Positions 35,990-45,730 of a DNA stretch of 64,000 bases are shown here, piece after piece. Origin of the DNA: Palsa-1033 sp963735455 (GTDB lineage Bacteria; Chloroflexota; Limnocylindria; Limnocylindrales; CSP1-4); contig CAVTKZ010000002.1 of assembly GCA_963735455.1 (NCBI GenBank), positions 1,488,001 through 1,552,000 of the forward strand, read 5' to 3'. The notes under the pieces were generated by a model. That model was not told the origin of the DNA. It was given only the letters and a program-made list of their open reading frames with translations, and did no database searches. A program made the position numbers and the translations under genes. Every line of letters starts with the position of its first letter. Position 1 is the first letter of the stretch.

Positions 35990-36512
35990 CGGCGGCCTCC
36001 ATCACCGGCTGGCCGGGGATCGCCAGGCGGACGGTCACCCCACGGCGGGCCGAGATCTCGGCAGCCGAATGGAGCGAGGCCAGGGCGTTGATCGTGGCCC
36101 GGGTCACGTTGACCGGGTTGGTCGAGCCGTGGACCTTGGCCAGGATGTCCCGGATGCCGGCCGCCTCGACGACGGCGCGCACCGCGCCGCCGGCGATGAC
36201 CCCGGTGCCCTGGGAGGCCGGCTTGAGCATCACCCGGGCGGCGGAGTACTCGACCCGCACCTCGTGGGGGATCGTGGTCCCGACCATCGGGATCTTGATC
36301 AGGTTCTTCTTGGCGTCCTCGACGCCCTTGCGGATCGACTCGGGGACCTCGCCGGCCTTGCCCAGGCCGACGCCGACATGGCCGGCGCCGTCGCCGACGA
36401 CGACGATCGCGCTGAAGCTGAAGCGACGGCCGCCCTTGACCACCTTCGCGACGCGGTTGATCTGGACGACACGCTCCTCGAGGGTGAGCTTGTTGGGGTC
36501 GATGCGGGCCAT
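35979..36512 (-). CDS. rpsE: 30S ribosomal protein S5
   Basis: Decoding-fidelity protein of the small-subunit body. 177 residues: EERVVQINRVAKVVKGGRRF near 11, FSAIVVVGDGAGHVGVGLGK, PHEVRVEYSAARVMLKPASQ, GTGVIAGGAVRAVVEAAGIR and KVHGSTNPVNVTRATINAL. Seventeen bases after rplR. Confidence 0.97.
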   Translation of the reverse strand: MARIDPNKLTLEERVVQINRVAKVVKGGRRFSFSAIVVVGDGAGHVGVGLGKAGEVPESIRKGVEDAKKNLIKIPMVGTTIPHEVRVEYSAARVMLKPASQGTGVIAGGAVRAVVEAAGIRDILAKVHGSTNPVNVTRATINALASLHSAAEISARRGVTVRLAIPGQPVMEAADAR

Positions 36513-36529
36513 TGGTTCGCTCCTTCCGA

Positions 36530-36910
36530 TCAGAAGTCGAGGCCGGCTTCGCGGGCGGAGTCGGCCAGCGACTTGATCCGTCCGTGATACCGGAACCCGG
36601 CCCGATCGAAGACGACGTGCTCCACGCCGGCGGAACGGGCACGCTCGGCGACCAGGCGGCCGACCTTCTGGGCTTCCTCGGTCTTGGTCGCCTTGGAGCC
36701 CTTGAACTCCTTCTCGACCGTCGAGGCAGTGGCCAGCGTCCGTCCGGACGCGTCGTCGATCACCTGGGCATAGATGTGGTTGAGGCTGCGGAAGACGGCC
36801 AGGCGCGGCCGCGCCTCCGACCCCGCGATGCGGAGACGGATCCGGTCGTGGCGCTTCTGGCGCGCCCCGGTGCGGCCGGCGACCTGGGTCATCGGGCTGC
36901 GTTCCTTCAT
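36530..36910 (-). CDS. rplR: 50S ribosomal protein L18
   Basis: Binds 5S rRNA in the central protuberance. The core RQKRHDRIRLRIAGSEARPR, LAVFRSLNHIYAQVIDDASG and VVFDRAGFRYHGRIKSLADS is intact. Two starts are plausible: ATG 36910, four bases after the rplF stop, or ATG 36892 with AGGA about ten bases upstream; both give about 120-126 residues. Confidence 0.95.
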   Translation of the reverse strand: MKERSPMTQVAGRTGARQKRHDRIRLRIAGSEARPRLAVFRSLNHIYAQVIDDASGRTLATASTVEKEFKGSKATKTEEAQKVGRLVAERARSAGVEHVVFDRAGFRYHGRIKSLADSAREAGLDF

Positions 36911-36914
36911 CGGA

Positions 36915-37467
36915 TTACTTCTTTCCACCGATCTTGCCGGCCTTGCCGGCCTTGCGCCGGATCACCTCGCCGGCGTAGCGGACGCCCTTGCCCTTGTACG
37001 GCTCGGGCTTGCGCATCGAGCGGACCTTGGCGGCGATCTGGCCGACGAGCTCCTTGTCGATGCCGACGACCGCCAGGCGGGTCGGGTTGTCGAGCTCGAA
37101 GCTGATCCCGCTCGGGGGATCGATCTCGATCGGGTGGCTGTAGCCGAGGTTGAGCTGGAGCTTGCGGCCGTTGAGCGTCGCCCGGTAGCCGACGCCGGTG
37201 ATCTCGAGGCCCTTGCGGTAGCCGGTGGTGACCCCTTCGACCATGTTCGAGACGAGCGTCCGGGTCAGGCCGTGGAGCTCCTTGTGGGTCTTCGACTCGT
37301 CGGGCCGCTCGACCAGCAGCCGGCCGTCGGCTCTGGTTGACGGCCATGTCCGGATGGAGCTCGCGGCTGAGGGTGCCCTTGGGGCCGACGACGGTGATCG
37401 CCCGGCCGTCAACGGTGACGGTCACGCCGGGCGGGACGGTGATGGGCAGGCGGCCAATTCGAGACAT
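36915..37467 (-). CDS. rplF: 50S ribosomal protein L6 (apparent frameshift)
   Basis: Two-domain protein near the factor-binding centre. The N-terminus MSRIGRLPITVPPGVTVTVD, VVGPKGTLSRELHPDMAVNQ is in one frame; ADGRLLVERPDESKTHKELH, GLTRTLVSNMVEGVTTGYRK and SHPIEIDPPSGISFELDNPT are in another. Removing one base near 37331 gives MAVNQADGRLLVERPDE. Ends with a basic AGEVIRRKAGKAGKIGGKK. About 183 residues, normal. Confidence 0.9.
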
Positions 37468-37479
37468 GCGTTCCCTCCC

Positions 37480-37878
37480 CTACCAGACGTAGGCGAGGAC
37501 TTCGCCGCCGAGCTCGGCCTTGCGGGCCTGCGCGCCGGTCATGATCCCCTGGCTGGTGCTGACGATGACGATGCCCAGGCCGCCGAGCACCCGCGGGATG
37601 TCGGTCTTGCGGGCGTAGACCCGCAGGCCGGGCTTGCTGATCCGCTTGAGGCCCGACACGACCGGCACCTTGCCGTCGACGTACTTGAGCTGGAGGCGGA
37701 GGACGCTGAGCGTGCCGTCGCGGTCCTCGGCGACCTCGGCGATGAAGCCCTCGGCCTTGAGGATCCGGGCGATCTCGCGCTTGGTCCGGGAGGCCGGCAC
37801 GACGACCTCGGTATGGCGCGCCCGGGACGCGTTGCGAATCCGGGTGAGCATGTCGGCGATTGGATCGGAGATGTTCAT
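37480..37878 (-). CDS. rpsH: 30S ribosomal protein S8
   Basis: Binds the central domain of 16S rRNA; translational repressor of the spc operon in E. coli. 132 residues: ISDPIADMLTRIRNASRARH at the start, KREIARILKAEGFIAEVAED, and the C-terminal GIVIVSTSQGIMTGAQARKA, GGEVLAYVW. Twelve bases before rplF. Confidence 0.97.
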   Translation of the reverse strand: MNISDPIADMLTRIRNASRARHTEVVVPASRTKREIARILKAEGFIAEVAEDRDGTLSVLRLQLKYVDGKVPVVSGLKRISKPGLRVYARKTDIPRVLGGLGIVIVSTSQGIMTGAQARKAELGGEVLAYVW

Positions 37879-37882
37879 CGGT

Positions 37883-38068
37883 CTACCAGCTCGACTTCGT
37901 CACGCCGGGCAGCTGGCCCAGGAGGGCACGCTCCCGGAAGCAGATCCGGCACAGGGCGAAGCGGCGCATGTAGGCTCGCGGCCGGCCGCACACGGTGCAG
38001 CGGTGATAGCCCGAGACCTTGTGCTTCGGCGGCCGGGCGGCCTTGGCGATGAGTGACTTCTTGGCCAT
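37883..38068 (-). CDS. rpsN: 30S ribosomal protein S14, type Z
   Basis: 61-residue zinc form of S14: MAKKSLIAKAARPPKHKVSG, then YHRCTVCGRPRAYMRRFALC and RICFRERALLGQLPGVTKSS. Both C-x2-C pairs of the zinc site are present, with the conserved GVTKSSW end. Located between rplE and rpsH as usual. Confidence 0.97.
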   Translation of the reverse strand: MAKKSLIAKAARPPKHKVSGYHRCTVCGRPRAYMRRFALCRICFRERALLGQLPGVTKSSW

Positions 38069-38085
38069 CTTGTTCCTCCCCGCGC

Positions 38086-38628
38086 CTAGCCGGCGAAAGG
38101 CATGCCGAGGAGCTCGAGCAAACGCTTCGACTCCTCGTCGGTCTTCGCCGTCGTCACGATGCTGATCTCGAGCCCGCGGAGACGGTCCACCTTGTCGTAG
38201 TCGATCTCCGGGAAGGCAAGCTGCTCCCGGAGGCCGAGCGAGTAGTTGCCCCGCCCGTCGAACGACTTGGCCGGGATCCCCCGGAAGTCGCGGATGCGGG
38301 GCAGCGAGAGGGTCACCAGCCGGTCGAGGAAGTCCCACATCCGGTCGCCGCGCAGGGTCACCTTGGCCCCGATCGGGTTGCCCGTCCGCAGCCGGAACTG
38401 GGCAATCGAGCGCTTGGCCCGGGTCACGATCGGCTTCTGGCCGGTGATCGCGGCCAGGTCGCCGGTCGCGGCGTCGATCGCCTTGGCATTGGTCAGGGCC
38501 TCGCCCAGGCCGATGTTGACGACGATCTTGGCCAGCCGCGGGACCTGGTTCGGGTTGCCGTATTCGAACTGCTTGGTCAGGGCCGGGATCACCTCGGCCT
38601 TGTAGCGATCGTGGAGGCGGCCGGCCAT
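38086..38628 (-). CDS. rplE: 50S ribosomal protein L5
   Basis: 5S rRNA-binding protein that also touches P-site tRNA. 180 residues from ATG 38628: RYKAEVIPALTKQFEYGNPN, QVPRLAKIVVNIGLGEALTN, TGQKPIVTRAKRSIAQFRLR and LSLPRIRDFRGIPAKSFDGR. Its ATG shares a base with the rplX stop (TGATG). Confidence 0.97.
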   Translation of the reverse strand: MAGRLHDRYKAEVIPALTKQFEYGNPNQVPRLAKIVVNIGLGEALTNAKAIDAATGDLAAITGQKPIVTRAKRSIAQFRLRTGNPIGAKVTLRGDRMWDFLDRLVTLSLPRIRDFRGIPAKSFDGRGNYSLGLREQLAFPEIDYDKVDRLRGLEISIVTTAKTDEESKRLLELLGMPFAG

Positions 38629-39072
38629 CAGGCCTTCACCTCCAGCCGGTGGCCGCGCTTGCAGGTCCGGACCCGCTCGCCGCTGGCCAGCTTCTCGTGG
38701 CCGATCCGGGTCGGCTCCTTGCATTCGGGGCAGACGATCATCACCTTGCTCAGGGCCAGCGGCTGGGCGATCTCGAGGATCCCGCCGGCCTGGACCGTGG
38801 GCGATCCGATCGGTGTTGCTCGACGGGCGCGGCTTCGTGTGGCGCTTGCTGATGTTCAGCCCGGTGACCACCACGGCGACCTCGGACAGCGGCGTGGCGT
38901 GCTGCCACGATCCGCCGCCGCGGCTCTTCGTCTTGGCCCAGCCCTGCTGGTTGCGGATGACCCGCTCGACCACGCCGGACTTGCCGGCGTCCTTGCCGAC
39001 GATCGCCACGACGGTGTCGCCCTTGCGGATGTCGGGCACTTTGGTCGCGTTGGGGCGGGTGACGACGGCCAT
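38628..39072 (-). CDS. rplX: 50S ribosomal protein L24 (apparent frameshift)
   Basis: Assembly-initiating large-subunit protein with a KOW motif (DIRKGDTVVAIVGKDAGKSG, VERVIRNQQGWAKTKS). After SSNTDRI the frame is lost near 38800; the correct continuation is TVQAGGILEIAQPLALSKVM then IVCPECKEPTRIGHEKL, with a C-terminal zinc-like C-x2-C and TCKRGHRLEVKA. ATG 39072 has GGAGG seven bases upstream; GTG 39075, overlapping the rplN stop, is the alternative. Confidence 0.88.
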
Positions 39073-39440
39073 CACAGCACCTCCGGGGCGAGGGACACGA
39101 TCTTCATGTAGTTCCGGTCACGCAGCTCGCGAGCCACCGGTCCGAAGATCCGGGTGCCGCGCGGGTTGCCCTGGTTGTTGATCAGCACGGCGGCGTTCTC
39201 GTCGAAGCGGATGTAGCTGCCGTCCGGCCGGCCGTACTCCTTGCTCGTGCGCACGATCACGGCCCGGACCACGTCGCCCTTCTTGACGGCGGCGTTGGGG
39301 ATCGCCTGCTTGACGGCGGCCACGATCACGTCGCCGATCCCGGCCGTCCGCTTGCGCGAGCGGCCCATGATCCGGATGCACTCGATCGTGCGCGCGCCGG
39401 TGTTGTCGGCGACCTTGAGCCGGGTGGACTCCTGGATCAC
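39072..39440 (-). CDS. rplN: 50S ribosomal protein L14
   Basis: Inter-subunit bridge protein. 122 residues: MIQESTRLKVADNTGARTIE, GRSRKRTAGIGDVIVAAVKQ, VVRAVIVRTSKEYGRPDGSY and NAAVLINNQGNPRGTRIFGP are all standard. Overlaps rpsQ and rplX slightly. Confidence 0.97.
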   Translation of the reverse strand: MIQESTRLKVADNTGARTIECIRIMGRSRKRTAGIGDVIVAAVKQAIPNAAVKKGDVVRAVIVRTSKEYGRPDGSYIRFDENAAVLINNQGNPRGTRIFGPVARELRDRNYMKIVSLAPEVL

Positions 39441-39832
39441 GCCTCGGCCTCCACCGGCTCGGCCGGCTCGGCTGCCTCGGCGTCATGGTGGCGGCCCGGA
39501 TGGGCAGCCCCGTGGATCGCCTCGGTGGTCGCCTCTTCCTCGAGGAGCAGGCCCTCGCCGCCGTGCTCGGCCGCGGTGGCCACGATCTCGACCAGGCGCC
39601 AGCGCTTGGTGGCCGACAGCGGCCGCGATTCCTCGATCAGGACCGTGTCGCCGACATGGGCCGTGTTGCCCTCGTCGTGGGCCTTGAACTTGGTGCTCAA
39701 GCGGATCACCCGCTTGTAGAGGGGATGGCGCGCCAGGCGCTCGACGGACACGACGATCGTCTTGTCCATCTTGTCGCTGACGACGCGGCCGACCTTCGTC
39801 TTCCGCTTGGCGTTCACCGGTGCTCCTGTCAT
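39437..39832 (-). CDS. rpsQ: 30S ribosomal protein S17 with C-terminal extension
   Basis: OB-fold rRNA-binding protein. The S17 core is KRKTKVGRVVSDKMDKTIVV, RHPLYKRVIRLSTKFKAHDE and GDTVLIEESRPLSATKRWRL. At 131 residues it exceeds the usual ~85 by about 40, a Glu/His/Ala-rich tail (EEEATTEAIHGAAHPGRHHD, AEPAEPVEAEA). ATG 39832; a second possible start is the Val codon at residue 6. Confidence 0.95.
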   Translation of the reverse strand: MTGAPVNAKRKTKVGRVVSDKMDKTIVVSVERLARHPLYKRVIRLSTKFKAHDEGNTAHVGDTVLIEESRPLSATKRWRLVEIVATAAEHGGEGLLLEEEATTEAIHGAAHPGRHHDAEAAEPAEPVEAEA

Positions 39833-39846
39833 CGCGTGATCTCCCG

Positions 39847-40047
39847 TCAGGCCGTCTGGCCGAGCTTGCGCTCGTGCTGGACGGTCAGGATCCGCGCGAT
39901 CGTGTGGCGGGTCTGAGGAATGGTGGAGTAGTCCTTGAGCTGGCGGGTCGACAGCGCGAAGCGCGCCTGCCAGAGGTCCTGCTTGGCCTGCCGCAGGGCG
40001 AGCTCGAGCTCGCCGTCGGACATCTCGCGAACCTTATCGATGTCCAT
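39847..40047 (-). CDS. rpmC: 50S ribosomal protein L29
   Basis: Short two-helix protein at the tunnel exit. 66 residues: MDIDKVREMSDGELELALRQ, AKQDLWQARFALSTRQLKDY, TRHTIARILTVQHERKLG. Its start overlaps the end of rplP by 14 bases. Confidence 0.96.
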   Translation of the reverse strand: MDIDKVREMSDGELELALRQAKQDLWQARFALSTRQLKDYSTIPQTRHTIARILTVQHERKLGQTA

Positions 40048-40474
40048 CGGTGACCTCCAGCTCGGCGCCCTCGCGCACGACGACCCGGGTCGCGACGGGC
40101 AGCTTGTGGCTGGCCAGGCGCATCGCCTCGAGCGCCTCGACCTGGGGAATGCCGCCCATCTCGAACAGGATCCGGCCGGGCTTGACCACGGCCACCCAGT
40201 GGTCCGGGGCGCCCTTGCCCGAGCCCATCCGGGTCTCGGCCGGCTTCTTGGTGGCGGGCTTGTCGGGGAAGACCCGGATCCAGATCTTGCCGCCGCGCTT
40301 GACCGAGCGGGTCATCGCCCGGCGGGCTGCCTCGATCTGGCGGCTGGTGATCCAGGCCGGCTCGGTGGTCGCCAGGCCGTAGTCGCCGAAGGCGACCGAG
40401 TGGCCACCCTTGGCCAGCCCGGACATCCGGCCGCGCATCACCTTGCGGTGCTTGACCCGCTTGGGCATCAACAT
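40034..40474 (-). CDS. rplP: 50S ribosomal protein L16
   Basis: Organises the A-site tRNA elbow region. 146 residues: MPKRVKHRKVMRGRMSGLAK, GDYGLATTEPAWITSRQIEA, RRAMTRSVKRGGKIWIRVFP and MGSGKGAPDHWVAVVKPGRI. ATG 40474 or the internal ATG 40468, which matches the family start better. Confidence 0.97.
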   Translation of the reverse strand: MLMPKRVKHRKVMRGRMSGLAKGGHSVAFGDYGLATTEPAWITSRQIEAARRAMTRSVKRGGKIWIRVFPDKPATKKPAETRMGSGKGAPDHWVAVVKPGRILFEMGGIPQVEALEAMRLASHKLPVATRVVVREGAELEVTDGHR

Positions 40475-40475
40475 C

Positions 40476-41159
40476 TCAGACGCCCCCGGCCACGCTGGTC
40501 ACGGCGGCGCCGACGACCTGCGGCGGCGTCCGCTCGGGGATGATGTCGCCGCGGTAGATCCAGACCTTGACCCCGATCCGGCCATACGTCGTATGGGCGT
40601 GGACCTGGCCGTAGCTGATGTCGGCGCGGAGGGTGCCGAGCGGGATCCGGCCTTCCTTGTCCCACTCGCGGCGGGCCATCTCGGAGCCGCCCAGGCGGCC
40701 GGCGACCATGATCTTGACGCCCTTGGCGCCGGCCTTCATGGTCCGCTGGATGCCCTGCTTCATCGCCTTGCGGAAGGCGATCCGGCGGGTCAGCTGCTGG
40801 GCGATGTTCATCGCCACGAGGTAGGCGTCGAGCTCCGGCTGGCGGATCTCCTTGATCTCGAGCTTGACCTTGCGGTTGGTCAGGGCGCCGATCTGCTGGC
40901 GCAGGATCTCGACGTTCTGGCCGCCCTTGCCGATCACGATCCCGGGCTTGGCCGTGTGGACGGTGACCGTCACGTGGTTGATCCCGCGCTCGATCTCGAC
41001 CTGGCTGACGCTGGCGTTGGCCAGCCGCTTGTCGACGAGCTTGCGGATCGCGATGTCCTCCTTGAGGAGGGTGGTGTAGTCCTTGTCGGCGTACCACTTC
41101 GCGGTCCAGGTGCGCGATACACCGAGGCGGAAGCCGTACGGGTGGACCTTGTGTCCCAT
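40476..41159 (-). CDS. rpsC: 30S ribosomal protein S3
   Basis: mRNA-entry protein with KH domain. 227 residues: MGHKVHPYGFRLGVSRTWTA, AKPGIVIGKGGQNVEILRQQ (KH GxxG), KGVKIMVAGRLGGSEMARRE and VKVWIYRGDIIPERTPPQVV. The short tail ends AAVTSVAGGV. Follows rplV after three bases. Confidence 0.97.
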   Translation of the reverse strand: MGHKVHPYGFRLGVSRTWTAKWYADKDYTTLLKEDIAIRKLVDKRLANASVSQVEIERGINHVTVTVHTAKPGIVIGKGGQNVEILRQQIGALTNRKVKLEIKEIRQPELDAYLVAMNIAQQLTRRIAFRKAMKQGIQRTMKAGAKGVKIMVAGRLGGSEMARREWDKEGRIPLGTLRADISYGQVHAHTTYGRIGVKVWIYRGDIIPERTPPQVVGAAVTSVAGGV

Positions 41160-41162
41160 CGA

Positions 41163-41501
41163 TCAGGCCTCCCGGTCTTCGACGACGACCGTGATGTGGG
41201 TCATCGGCTTGTGGATCGGGAACGCCCGACCCTGGGCCCGCGGGCGCCAGCGCTTCATCGTCGGACCCTCGTTGGCGTGGGCCTCGACGATGACCAGGTC
41301 CTCGGCGGACAGGTTGTGGTTGTTCTCGGCGTTGGCCGTGGCGCTCTTGAGGACCATGGCCACGTCGCGGGCGGCGTGCTGGGGCATGAACCGGAGCAGG
41401 GCGGCCGCTTCCTCGACCCGCTTGCCGCGGATCGCCAGGGTGACGAGGCGGGCCTTGCGGGTCGAGCCGCGGAGGTACTTGGCAGTGGCGGAAACGCGCA
41501 T
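41163..41501 (-). CDS. rplV: 50S ribosomal protein L22
   Basis: Lines the exit tunnel. 112 residues: ATAKYLRGSTRKARLVTLAI, EEAAALLRFMPQHAARDVAM, VLKSATANAENNHNLSAEDL and GPTMKRWRPRAQGRAFPIHK. Confidence 0.97.
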   Translation of the reverse strand: MRVSATAKYLRGSTRKARLVTLAIRGKRVEEAAALLRFMPQHAARDVAMVLKSATANAENNHNLSAEDLVIVEAHANEGPTMKRWRPRAQGRAFPIHKPMTHITVVVEDREA

Positions 41502-41511
41502 GATCCGCCTC

Positions 41512-41796
41512 CTACTTCAGCGAGGTCGAGCGTTCGGTGTGCTTCCCGTGGCCGCGATAGGTGCGGGTCGGGGAGAACTCACCAAGACGATGACCAACCA
41601 TGTTTTCGGTCACGTACACCGGCACGTGCTTCTTGCCGTTGTAGACCGCGACCGTGTGCCCGATGAAGTCCGGGAAGATGACCGAGGCGCGCGACCAGGT
41701 CTTGACGACCCGCTTCTCGTTGCGCTTGTTCATGTCCTGGACGCGGCCGAGCAGGCGGGCCTCGACGAACGGTCCCTTCTTGACGGAGCGCGACAT
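41512..41796 (-). CDS. rpsS: 30S ribosomal protein S19
   Basis: Head protein that binds with S13. 94 residues: MSRSVKKGPFVEARLLGRVQ, VKTWSRASVIFPDFIGHTVA, VYNGKKHVPVYVTENMVGHR and LGEFSPTRTYRGHGKHTERS. GGAGG lies close upstream. Confidence 0.97.
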   Translation of the reverse strand: MSRSVKKGPFVEARLLGRVQDMNKRNEKRVVKTWSRASVIFPDFIGHTVAVYNGKKHVPVYVTENMVGHRLGEFSPTRTYRGHGKHTERSTSLK

Positions 41797-41814
41797 CTGG
41801 TTCCCTCCTTTCGG

Positions 41815-42643
41815 CTACTTGCGGTGACGGGAGCGGACGATCAATCGGCCGCTGGTCTTGTTGGTCCGGGTGCGCAGGCCCATGGCCGGCTTGCCCCAGG
41901 GCGTCTTGGGCGGCATGCCCGTCGGCGACTTGCCCTCGCCGCCGCCGTGCGGATGGTCGCGCGGGTTCATCACCACGCCGCGGACCTCGGGCCGCTGGCC
42001 CAGGTGGCGGGCCCGGCCGGCCTTGCCCAGGTTCTGGTTCTCGTGGTCGAGGTTGCTGACCTGGCCGATCGTGGCCATGCACTTGATGCTCACCCGGCGG
42101 ACCTCGCCCGACGGCAGCCGGACCTGGGCGTAGTCGCCCTCCTTGGCCAGCAGCTGGGCGGCGACGCCGGCCGAGCGGACGATCTGGCCGCCCTTGCCGG
42201 GAACCAGCTCGATGTTGTGGATCGTGGTCCCCAGCGGGATGTTGGCGATCGGCAGGGCGTTGCCCACCCGGGCCTCGGCCTCGGGCCCGGAGACGATCAC
42301 GTCACCGACCTTCAGGCCGTGGGGCAGGAGCATGTAGCGCTTCTCGCCGTCGCGGTAGTGGAGCAGGCCGATCCGGGCCGACCGGTTGGGGTCGTACTCG
42401 ATCGTCGCCAGGCGGGCCGGCACGCCGACCTTGTCGCGCTTGAAGTCGATCCGGCGGTAGTGCTGCTTCTCGCCGCCGCCGCGGTGGCGGACGGTGAGCC
42501 GGCCCTGGTTGTTGCGGCCCGAGCCGCGGGTCTGGGCCTCGAGCAGCGGCTTGTGCGGCTCGCGGGTGGTGATCTCCTCGAAGGTCGAGCGGGTCATCCC
42601 GCGCAGGCCCGGGCGAGGTCGGCTTGTAGGTACGCAGGGCCAT
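41815..42643 (-). CDS. rplB: 50S ribosomal protein L2 (apparent frameshift)
   Basis: Large-subunit core protein needed for subunit association. The first codons (MALRTYKPTSPG from ATG 42643) are in one frame and MTRSTFEEITTREPHKPLLE in the next; removing one base from the ccc/ggg run near 42609 joins them as SPGLRGMTRSTF. The rest is intact: RHRGGGEKQHYRRIDFKRDK, GRNPRDHPHGGGEGKS-like VMNPRDHPHGGGEGKSPTGM and GLRTRTNKTSGRLIVRSRHR. About 275 residues restored. Confidence 0.92.
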
Positions 42644-42645
42644 CG

Positions 42646-42949
42646 TCAGACCCCCTCGAAGAATTCGATCTTCTGGCCCGCGGCCAGGGTGACGATGGCC
42701 TTCCGCCAGGGGGTCGTGAAGCCGCTGATCCGGCCGCGCTTGGTGCCCGCGGCGCTTCTCCTTGGCCTTCGTGGTCAGGACGTTGACCCCGGTCACGTTG
42801 ACCTTGAACAGCTCCTCGACGGCGCCCTTGATCATGATCTTGTTGGCATCGCCGTGGACGGCAAAGGTGTACTTGCCGTGGCCGGCCTCGTCCATCGACT
42901 TCTCGCTGATGACCGGCCGGAGGATCACCTCGTGAGCGGTGAGACTCAT
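42646..42949 (-). CDS. rplW: 50S ribosomal protein L23 (apparent frameshift)
   Basis: Exit-tunnel protein and docking site for SRP and trigger factor. MSLTAHEVILRPVISEKSMD, IMIKGAVEELFKVNVTGVNV and KAKEKRRG precede a break in ccc 42746-42748; removing one base restores GTKRGRISGFTTPWRKAIVT and GQKIEFFEGV. About 100 residues. ATG overlaps the rplD stop (ATGA). Confidence 0.9.
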
Positions 42950-43569
42950 CCGTAGACCTCCTGCATCCGGGCCAGGGCCGGCTGTTCGATCACGACCACG
43001 TCGGCGTTGAGCAGGTCGACCACGTTGAGCGAGTCGGCCCGGATCACGGTCACGGTGGGCAGGTTGCGCGAGGAGAGGTGGAGCCGCTCGTCGCTGCCCG
43101 GGGCGACGACGAGGATCCGGCCGGCGGCCCCGACCGCGGTCAGGATCCCGGCGAAGTCGCGGGTCTTGATCGCCTCGAGGCCGAACGCGTCGATCACCCG
43201 GACGGCCTCGTCGCCGAGCTTGGAGGTCAGCGCGCCGCGCAGGGCGAGCTGCTTCATCTTGCGCGGCAGGCGCTGGACGTAGGAGCGCGGATGCGGCCCG
43301 AAGACCACCCCGCCGCCGCGGAAGTGGGGCGCGGTCCGGTGGCCCTGGCGGGCGCGGCCGGTGCCCTTCTGGCGGTACGGCTTGCGGCCGCCGCCGCGGA
43401 CCTCGCCGCGGGTCTTGGTGTCGTGGGTGCCCAGGTGGCGGCCGGCCAGCTGGGCCAGGACGACCTGGTGGAGGACGGCGACGTTGATCGGGGCGCCGAA
43501 GAGCTCGTCGCTCAGCTCGACGCTGCCGATCGAGGCCCCGGTCCGGTCGTACAGGGTGGTCTGCGGCAT
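42946..43569 (-). CDS. rplD: 50S ribosomal protein L4
   Basis: Tunnel-constriction protein; in E. coli it represses the S10 operon. 207 residues from ATG 43569: GTHDTKTRGEVRGGGRKPYR, QKGTGRARQGHRTAPHFRGG, GVVFGPHPRSYVQRLPRKMK and NVVDLLNADVVVIEQPALAR. Two bases after rplC. Confidence 0.96.
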   Translation of the reverse strand: MPQTTLYDRTGASIGSVELSDELFGAPINVAVLHQVVLAQLAGRHLGTHDTKTRGEVRGGGRKPYRQKGTGRARQGHRTAPHFRGGGVVFGPHPRSYVQRLPRKMKQLALRGALTSKLGDEAVRVIDAFGLEAIKTRDFAGILTAVGAAGRILVVAPGSDERLHLSSRNLPTVTVIRADSLNVVDLLNADVVVIEQPALARMQEVYG

Positions 43570-43571
43570 CG

Positions 43572-44198
43572 TCAGGCCTTCTTCACGAGGATGACCGAGT
43601 TGCGCGGACCGGGCACCGAGCCCTTGACCAGGATCAGGTTGCGCTCGGCGTCCATCCGGACGACCTTGACCTTCTTGACGGTGACCCGCTCGTCGCCCAT
43701 GTGGCCGGCCATCTTCATGCCCTTGTAGACCCGGCCGGGGGTGGTCCCCGGTCCGATCGAGCCGGGCGCCCGGTGATGGTCCGAGCCGTGGGTCTTCGGA
43801 CCGCGGTGGAAGTGGTGGCGCTTGATGTGGCCGGCGAAGCCCTTGCCCTTCGAGACGCCGGTGATGTCGACGAGGTCGCCCTCGGCGAACAGGTCGCCCA
43901 GGCCGATCTGCTGGCCGACGCTGTAGTCGGCCACGGCGTCGACCCGGAACTCGCGGATCCGGGCGACCTGGGGCAGGTCCTTGAGCTGGCCGGCCTCGGG
44001 CTTGGTCAGGCGCTTGCTCGGCTCGGCGCCGAGCTGGACGGCGGTGTAGCCGTCGCGCTCGGTGGTCCGCAGCCGGGTGACCGTGTTCGGCTCGACCGCG
44101 ACGACGCTCACCGCGACCATCGTCCCGTCGGCCTGGAACACCTGCGTGACACCGATCTTGCGACCGATCAGTCCAATGCTCATCGGATCGTCCATCAC
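43572..44198 (-). CDS. rplC: 50S ribosomal protein L3
   Basis: Early assembly protein near the peptidyl-transferase centre. Core: IGLIGRKIGVTQVFQADGTM, GFAGHIKRHHFHRGPKTHGS, APGSIGPGTTPGRVYKGMKM and KVVRMDAERNLILVKGSVPG. GTG 44198 overlaps the rpsJ stop (GTGA); ATG 44195 and ATG 44183 (MSIGLIGRK) are alternatives, the last matching the family start. About 204-208 residues. Confidence 0.96.
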   Translation of the reverse strand: MMDDPMSIGLIGRKIGVTQVFQADGTMVAVSVVAVEPNTVTRLRTTERDGYTAVQLGAEPSKRLTKPEAGQLKDLPQVARIREFRVDAVADYSVGQQIGLGDLFAEGDLVDITGVSKGKGFAGHIKRHHFHRGPKTHGSDHHRAPGSIGPGTTPGRVYKGMKMAGHMGDERVTVKKVKVVRMDAERNLILVKGSVPGPRNSVILVKKA

Positions 44199-44503
44199 AT
44201 CTTGATTTCGATGTCGACGCCCGCCGCAAGCGAGAGCCGCATGAGGGCATCGACGGTCTTGGCGCTCGGGTCGAGGATGTCGACGAGGCGCTTGTGGGTC
44301 CGGATCTCGAACTGCTCGCGCGAGTCCTTGTCGATGAACGGCGAGCGGATGACGGTGAACTTCTCGATCCGGGTCGGCAGCGGCACCGGTCCGACGACGT
44401 CGGCGCCGGTGCGCTGGGCCGTCTCGACGATCTGGGCCGCCGACTGGTCGAGCAGCCGGTGATCGTAGGCCTTGAGGCGGATCCGGATCCGCTGCTTTGC
44501 CAT
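44195..44503 (-). CDS. rpsJ: 30S ribosomal protein S10
   Basis: Small-subunit protein that also acts as NusE in antitermination. 102 residues from ATG 44503: MAKQRIRIRLKAYDHRLLDQ, SAAQIVETAQRTGADVVGPV, PLPTRIEKFTVIRSPFIDKD and THKRLVDILDPSAKTVDALM. Four bases after the first tuf copy. Confidence 0.97.
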   Translation of the reverse strand: MAKQRIRIRLKAYDHRLLDQSAAQIVETAQRTGADVVGPVPLPTRIEKFTVIRSPFIDKDSREQFEIRTHKRLVDILDPSAKTVDALMRLSLAAGVDIEIKM

Positions 44504-44507
44504 CGTC

Positions 44508-45704
<1,197 letters not shown>

Positions 45705-45730
45705 CGTCTCGCTCCTCTTCCCGACCGCAG